From the NCBI RefSeq assembly GCF_051486985.1, contig NZ_JAHVDV010000003.1:170351-234350 (forward strand): DNA of 64,000 bases. The letters are read 5' to 3'. Position 1 is the first letter of the stretch. Each line of letters begins with the position of its first letter. This stretch comes from CBFFRJ01 sp051486985. GTDB lineage: Bacteria; Pseudomonadota; Gammaproteobacteria; Enterobacterales; Enterobacteriaceae. This document shows positions 60,288-64,000 of the stretch, one piece after another. Under the pieces are notes generated by a model. The model was not told the DNA's origin. It saw only the letters and a list, made by a program, of their open reading frames with translations, and made no database searches. The position numbers were made by a program, and so were the translations under genes.

Positions 60288-62720
60288 TCACAACGTGTGC
60301 TCGGTACGGGCAATAATATCGTCCTGCGCATCCGGTGAGAGTGCCGTAAAGAACGCGGAATAGCCCGCTACCCGCACGACCAGATCACGATACCGATCCG
60401 GGTGTTTTTTCGCCTCAACCAGCGTCTCACGTGAAACAATGTTGTACTGAATATGCCAGCCCTTGTGATCTTCAAAGAATGTACGCAGTAGCATCATCAG
60501 CTTCTGACGATCGCCTGCATTATCCAGCGTCGACGGGTTCAGTTTCTGGTTCAGCAATACCCCGCCGAGAATCGATCCGGTAGGCAGCTTACCGACTGAG
60601 CCAATAACCGCCGTTGGGCCCAGATGATCGGTGCCGGATGCCGGACTTGCCCCTTCTGCCAGCGGCGTATGGGCTTTACGTCCATCTGGCGTGGCCATGG
60701 TAGCGGCCCCGAAGGGCACGTTGGCCGAAATCGAAGAGGTTCCTGCGTAATAGGCGCCACCAATCGGACCACGGCCAAAACGCGGGTTGCGATAATGTTT
60801 GAGTTCATCGATATAGGTCTGATAGGCGCGGGCCAGCAGGGTATCAACGCTGTCATCATCATTACCGTACTTCGGCGCGCCGTTGATTAAGCGCTGGCGT
60901 AGCTGTTCATGGGTCAGTCCATCAAAGTCTGCCGCCAGCGCCTCTGCCAGTTGTTGCTGACCAATGACGCCCTGATCGAATACCAGTTTTTTTACCGCGG
61001 CCAGTCCGTTGCCGAGGTTTGCAATTCCCACCTGCAGGCCGGAAACCCAGTCGTATTTTGCGCCCCCTTGCTTGATGCTTTTCGCCCGCTCAATACAGTC
61101 GTCCACCAGTGCCGAACACAGAATGTCATGTACGTTCTCTTCAAGCATGGTGTCGACCACATACTCAATCTCAATAGATTTGCGGGTGTAATAACGTATC
61201 TGGTTGTCCCAGTCAGCCAGCATGTCGTCAAATCCGGGGAAGTTGCCTTTCGACAGCGCATGCTCCTGGGGCAGGAATACATTGCCGCTGGTGGCGTCGC
61301 GGCCCCCTTCCATTGCCGCCAGCATCACGCGGGCGAAGTTGATAAAGCTCATGCCGGTGCAGCGATAGCCCCATTTACCGCCGACAGCAGTTTCAATGCA
61401 ACCAATGGCCGCGTAGTCATAGGCGTCCTGTGGCTCCACCCCAAGCTTAATAAATTCAGGGATGACGATTTCGTCGTTATTAAAAGCAGGCATACCAAAG
61501 CCGCAGCGGATGACCTGCACGCAGGTATCCAGAAAGTCGTTACTCATGCCCGCGTGATAGCGCACGCTCAGGTTCGGCTGAGTGGAACGCAGGCGACCAC
61601 AGGATTCGAGGATCGCATAAGAGAGCGGATTGACCGCATCCGTCGCCTTGCCATTGACCAGACTCTGCCCGCCAATAGTAACGTTCTGGTACAGCGGGCT
61701 CCCCGCTGAGGCTTTGGAGTGCGAGCCGGAGCGAATTTTGTTCACCTCCAGTAGCTTCAGCCAGCAGCCGTGCAACAGCTCAATGGCCTGTTCGCGTTCA
61801 AGCGACTGGTTCAGTTCAACGTCACGGCGGTAGAAGGGGTACAGGTACTGGTCCATGCGCCCGAACGAGACTGAGTGACCGTTGGACTCGATTTGCAAAA
61901 TCAGCTGGATAAAATAGCAGAGCTGCAGCGCCTGCCAGAAGGTTACCGGGGGTTGATGGGCAATCACGTCGCAGTTTTCTGCGATGGTCAGCAGTTCATT
62001 ACGACGCTGTTCACGGCTTTCCGTTGAGGCCATTTCGCGTGCCAGTGCGGCAAACCGTCCGATATGCAGACTGACGGCTTCCAGCACAATATCCATCGCT
62101 TTCAGAAACTGCTCGCCGTGAAGATCTTCCAGTATGGTCAGGTTAATACGTGAACGGCGTTCAGCCACACGGGCACGCAGGCCGTCCAGCCCCTGCTCCA
62201 GCACCAGCGGAAAGTTTACCGCCAGGTGCGCATCGCCGGAGGTCATGTTGCCTTCGGCTTTAATGATGCCCGTCTCCAGCAGCGCTTTTTGTTCATCGGT
62301 AAACATACCGTAGCAGCGATCCTGCACCGTCTGCCCGCGCCACCACGGACAAACTTCATGCAGCACGCGTTTATTCTTCTCGCTCACCGCAAAACCTGCG
62401 CCTGGTCTGTCCGCAAGGTCATCAATCTCTTTTTCAATCCAGGAGACCGTGTATTCCGGGAAGATGGGGGCGGCGCGCACTTCGCTTGCCTGATTGCCGA
62501 TAATCAACTCGTCGTGTTTGATCCAGAGATTCCGTAACGCCAGGTGATGCGCCAGTGCCAGCGCCCGCCGTACCGGGATCGGCTTATCCATGTGGGCACG
62601 GTACATCTCAGTGTAATGTTGCGCACGCTCGGTACAGACAGGGGGTTTAACGATATGTACCAGCGCATCTTTATGCGCCCTTATGCGTTCGGTCAGGGTA
62701 GTGAGCTGCAGGGTGGTCAT
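60288..62720 (-). CDS. pflF: Glycyl radical enzyme PflF (YbiW)
   Basis: This 810-residue enzyme has the E. coli length. It has the thiyl-radical Cys441 with the diagnostic Glu443 (AIGCIE) and the glycyl radical Gly786 in RVAGYSAFF. GCIE is the arrangement of dehydratase-type glycyl radical enzymes, not of pyruvate formate-lyase, which has two Cys. The reaction is unknown, despite the pfl name. The ATG at 62720 has CGAGGATAA upstream and fits E. coli. It follows pflE by 4 bp and should be made with its activase. Confidence 0.95.
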   Translation of the reverse strand: MTTLQLTTLTERIRAHKDALVHIVKPPVCTERAQHYTEMYRAHMDKPIPVRRALALAHHLALRNLWIKHDELIIGNQASEVRAAPIFPEYTVSWIEKEIDDLADRPGAGFAVSEKNKRVLHEVCPWWRGQTVQDRCYGMFTDEQKALLETGIIKAEGNMTSGDAHLAVNFPLVLEQGLDGLRARVAERRSRINLTILEDLHGEQFLKAMDIVLEAVSLHIGRFAALAREMASTESREQRRNELLTIAENCDVIAHQPPVTFWQALQLCYFIQLILQIESNGHSVSFGRMDQYLYPFYRRDVELNQSLEREQAIELLHGCWLKLLEVNKIRSGSHSKASAGSPLYQNVTIGGQSLVNGKATDAVNPLSYAILESCGRLRSTQPNLSVRYHAGMSNDFLDTCVQVIRCGFGMPAFNNDEIVIPEFIKLGVEPQDAYDYAAIGCIETAVGGKWGYRCTGMSFINFARVMLAAMEGGRDATSGNVFLPQEHALSKGNFPGFDDMLADWDNQIRYYTRKSIEIEYVVDTMLEENVHDILCSALVDDCIERAKSIKQGGAKYDWVSGLQVGIANLGNGLAAVKKLVFDQGVIGQQQLAEALAADFDGLTHEQLRQRLINGAPKYGNDDDSVDTLLARAYQTYIDELKHYRNPRFGRGPIGGAYYAGTSSISANVPFGAATMATPDGRKAHTPLAEGASPASGTDHLGPTAVIGSVGKLPTGSILGGVLLNQKLNPSTLDNAGDRQKLMMLLRTFFEDHKGWHIQYNIVSRETLVEAKKHPDRYRDLVVRVAGYSAFFTALSPDAQDDIIARTEHTL

Positions 62721-62724
62721 GGCG

Positions 62725-63624
62725 TTATCCTCGTAAGGTGACGGTGAGTCCTTTCTGGCGGGCGTAGTCCTGGGCAAAAGCCAGTAACGCGGGCGCATCA
62801 AGCGGCTTATCCGGTGCGGTGTAAGGTTGATTGAGCAGAGTGTATTTGTTCATGCCCAGTGTGTGATAAGGCAAAAAATGGATCTCACGAACCTGGAGTT
62901 CGTCTGCGGCGAAACGGGTAATGGCGGTGATGGACTGCTCGTCAGCGTTAAAACCAGGAATCAGCGGTACGCGAACGATCATCTCTTTACCGGCCTGGGC
63001 CAGCCGTTTGAGATTATCCAGCACGCGTCTGGCGCTACCGTCGGTCCACTGTCTGAACACCGCGCTATCGACATGCTTAAGGTCGGCCAGAAACAGACTG
63101 ACATAGGGCAGTGACGGCGCAATGTAGTGCCAGGGCACGTGCAGACAGCTTTCTACCGCAGTATGAATGCCCTCCTCATGGCTGCGCTTTAAGAGTGCCT
63201 GAGCCAGCGTGGGATGCATAAAGGGTTCGCCGCCGGAGAGCGTAATGCCGCCGCCGCTGCGGGCGTAAAAAGCCCTGTCGCGTAGTACGGTCGCCATGAT
63301 CTGGTCAACGGACTGGTTTTCGCCGCAGACGGTCAGCGCCTCGGTGGGGCAACAGAGGGTCAGGGCGTCCAGGTCGGCTTCATGGAGCGCGTCCCGCTCG
63401 ATCACCAGTCCGTTAAGCGTGCGCGTAATAGCCGTGGGCACCGCCTGCTGGCAAAGGTGACATCCCTCCAGACACAAGCGTGCGTCAAACAGCACCTCGC
63501 GCCCCCGCGCCCGGCTTTCAGGATTCTGACACCAGCGGCAGCCCAGCGAGCAGCCCTTCAGGAAGACCACGGTACGAATACCCGGGCCATCATGGGTGGA
63601 ATAGCGCTGAATATTGAAAATCAT
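62725..63624 (-). CDS. pflE: Radical-SAM glycyl-radical-enzyme activase PflE (YbiY)
   Basis: This 299-residue activase (about 308 in E. coli) has a radical-SAM cluster motif CxxxCxxC (Cys25, Cys29, Cys32, in FLKGCSLGCRWC). A ferredoxin-like insert has extra Cys (CLEGCHLC at 51-58, CCPTEAL near 91), typical of dehydratase activases. It uses SAM to abstract hydrogen from the PflF glycine. GAGGAT precedes the ATG. It is the first gene of pflE-pflF, behind an FNR site and the shared palindrome. Confidence 0.95.
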   Translation of the reverse strand: MIFNIQRYSTHDGPGIRTVVFLKGCSLGCRWCQNPESRARGREVLFDARLCLEGCHLCQQAVPTAITRTLNGLVIERDALHEADLDALTLCCPTEALTVCGENQSVDQIMATVLRDRAFYARSGGGITLSGGEPFMHPTLAQALLKRSHEEGIHTAVESCLHVPWHYIAPSLPYVSLFLADLKHVDSAVFRQWTDGSARRVLDNLKRLAQAGKEMIVRVPLIPGFNADEQSITAITRFAADELQVREIHFLPYHTLGMNKYTLLNQPYTAPDKPLDAPALLAFAQDYARQKGLTVTLRG

Positions 63625-63659
63625 GGAGTATCCTCATATTGCGTATGAAGATTAAATTA

Positions 63660-63673
63660 CTTTCGAATGAAAG
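63660..63673. promoter_or_regulatory. CTTTC-GAAT-GAAAG palindrome upstream of pflE
   Basis: This is the exact reverse complement of the ybiU site, with arms extended to ACTTTC/GAAAGT. It lies 36-49 bp before the pflE start, between that start and the FNR site, where a repressor would cover the core promoter. Confidence 0.7.
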
Positions 63674-63678
63674 TTAAT

Positions 63679-63692
63679 TTGATAAGGATCAA
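63679..63692. promoter_or_regulatory. Perfect FNR site upstream of pflE
   Basis: TTGAT-AAGG-ATCAA is an exact match to the FNR consensus TTGAT-N4-ATCAA. If it activates from -41.5, transcription would begin near 63644, about 20 bp before the pflE start. Anaerobic activation fits an oxygen-sensitive glycyl radical enzyme. Confidence 0.8.
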
Positions 63693-63782
63693 CGCCCTGT
63701 CAGGTAATGTCAGGCCAGTGCTAAAGCATGGAGGAGGTCACATTTTGAATGGAGTAGTGCGGGGGAAATGTGCGCGCTGATG

Positions 63783-63916
63783 CCCTCACCCCGGCCCTCT
63801 CCCACGGGGAGAGGGAGAAAGGCAGCCCGGTGACGTTCCTTCCTCCTCAAAGGAGAGAGAGGATGGCGGCTCGATTTAGTCCCCTCGCCCCTTTGGGGAG
63901 AGGGCCAGGGTGAGGG
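63783..63916. repeat. REPIN-like element C
   Basis: Inverted REP arms lie at 63783-63803 and 63896-63916, nearly identical to those of elements A and B. A hairpin CCCTCTCCC/GGGAGAGGG (63795-63815) lies in the left arm. It sits upstream of the pflE promoter. Confidence 0.75.
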
Positions 63917-64000
63917 GAAACATGCGGCTCTTATGGTCATTCCGTTCACCTCATGTTCCTTGCTGTTCTGTCACGCCAGAACCCGTGAACGTGCCAGGGT
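63917..64000 (-). repeat. Structured composite repeat, inverted copy 2, cut by the window end
   Basis: Read on the minus strand, this matches 5831-5913 closely: both begin ACCCTGGCACGTTCACGGGT and both end with CATG followed by the REP arm CCCCTCACCC. Small substitutions lie in between. The copy continues past base 64000. Confidence 0.85.

Noticed and set aside
59975..60363. Several overlapping small frames on both strands between ybiV and pflF
   Set aside because: They all come from the REP-type tandem repeat and change frame with it; Pro/Arg/Gly-rich low-complexity products.
63710..63949. 79-codon minus-strand frame near the right end
   Set aside because: It is explained by REPIN-like element C and the composite repeat.

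Overview
The window looks like a chromosomal segment of an enterobacterium, most likely Enterobacter or a close relative such as Lelliottia or Leclercia. Most proteins are near full-length matches, as I remember the E. coli K-12 proteins, to E. coli core genes: nfo, yeiH, yeiE, lysP, fghA, folE, yeiB, galS-mglBAC, sanA, cdd, yohJK, dinG, ybiB, rlmF, ybiO, glnHPQ, dps, rhtA, ompX, opgE, mntS, mntR, ybiR, ldtB, ybiT, ybiU, ybiV and pflFE. The accessory genes between them (GH15 hydrolase, tripartite efflux operon, beta-glucoside PTS locus) are of the Enterobacter type. I see no rRNA, tRNA, insertion sequence, prophage or CRISPR array.

Layout. Bases 1 to about 28 kb follow the E. coli 48-minute region read backwards: nfo, yeiH/yeiE, an added amino-acid ABC transporter operon, a repeat-rich gap, lysP, a TonB-dependent receptor, fghA, an added MFS gene, folE-yeiB, galS and mglBAC, then added genes (GH15 hydrolase, SDR, two small proteins) where E. 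coli has preTA, then sanA, cdd, yohKJ, a LysR gene and a GNAT gene. From 28.5 kb the window follows the E. coli 18-minute region read forwards: dinG-ybiB, ybiJ, ybiI, a flavin reductase (where E. coli has ybiX and fiu), rlmF, ybiO, glnHPQ, dps, rhtA, ompX, opgE, mntS, mntR-ybiR. Then comes an added block (efflux operon, aldo-keto reductase, GH1/PTS/GntR), followed by ldtB, ybiT, ybiU, ybiV and pflF-pflE. Joining these two regions in this orientation is what an inversion roughly symmetric about the replication terminus would produce.

Functional themes. Nitrogen: a sigma-54 promoter with two NtrC-like sites precedes the added ABC operon, matching the NtrC/sigma-54 arrangement of glnHPQ. Carbon: galS-mgl with gal operators and CRP sites, and a GH1/EIIC/GntR beta-glucoside locus. 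Metals: mntS/mntR with a clear MntR box, a TonB receptor with a Fur-like box, and dps. Nucleosides: cdd with paired CRP sites.

The strongest candidate for something undescribed is at the right end. The same palindrome, CTTTC-ATTC-GAAAG, lies upstream of ybiU, ybiV and the glycyl-radical-enzyme operon pflE-pflF, where it sits next to a perfect FNR site. This suggests one uncharacterised anaerobic regulon. A second unusual layer is a set of intergenic elements bounded by inverted REP-like arms. One is joined to a long structured repeat whose inverted second copy runs off the right end of the window.
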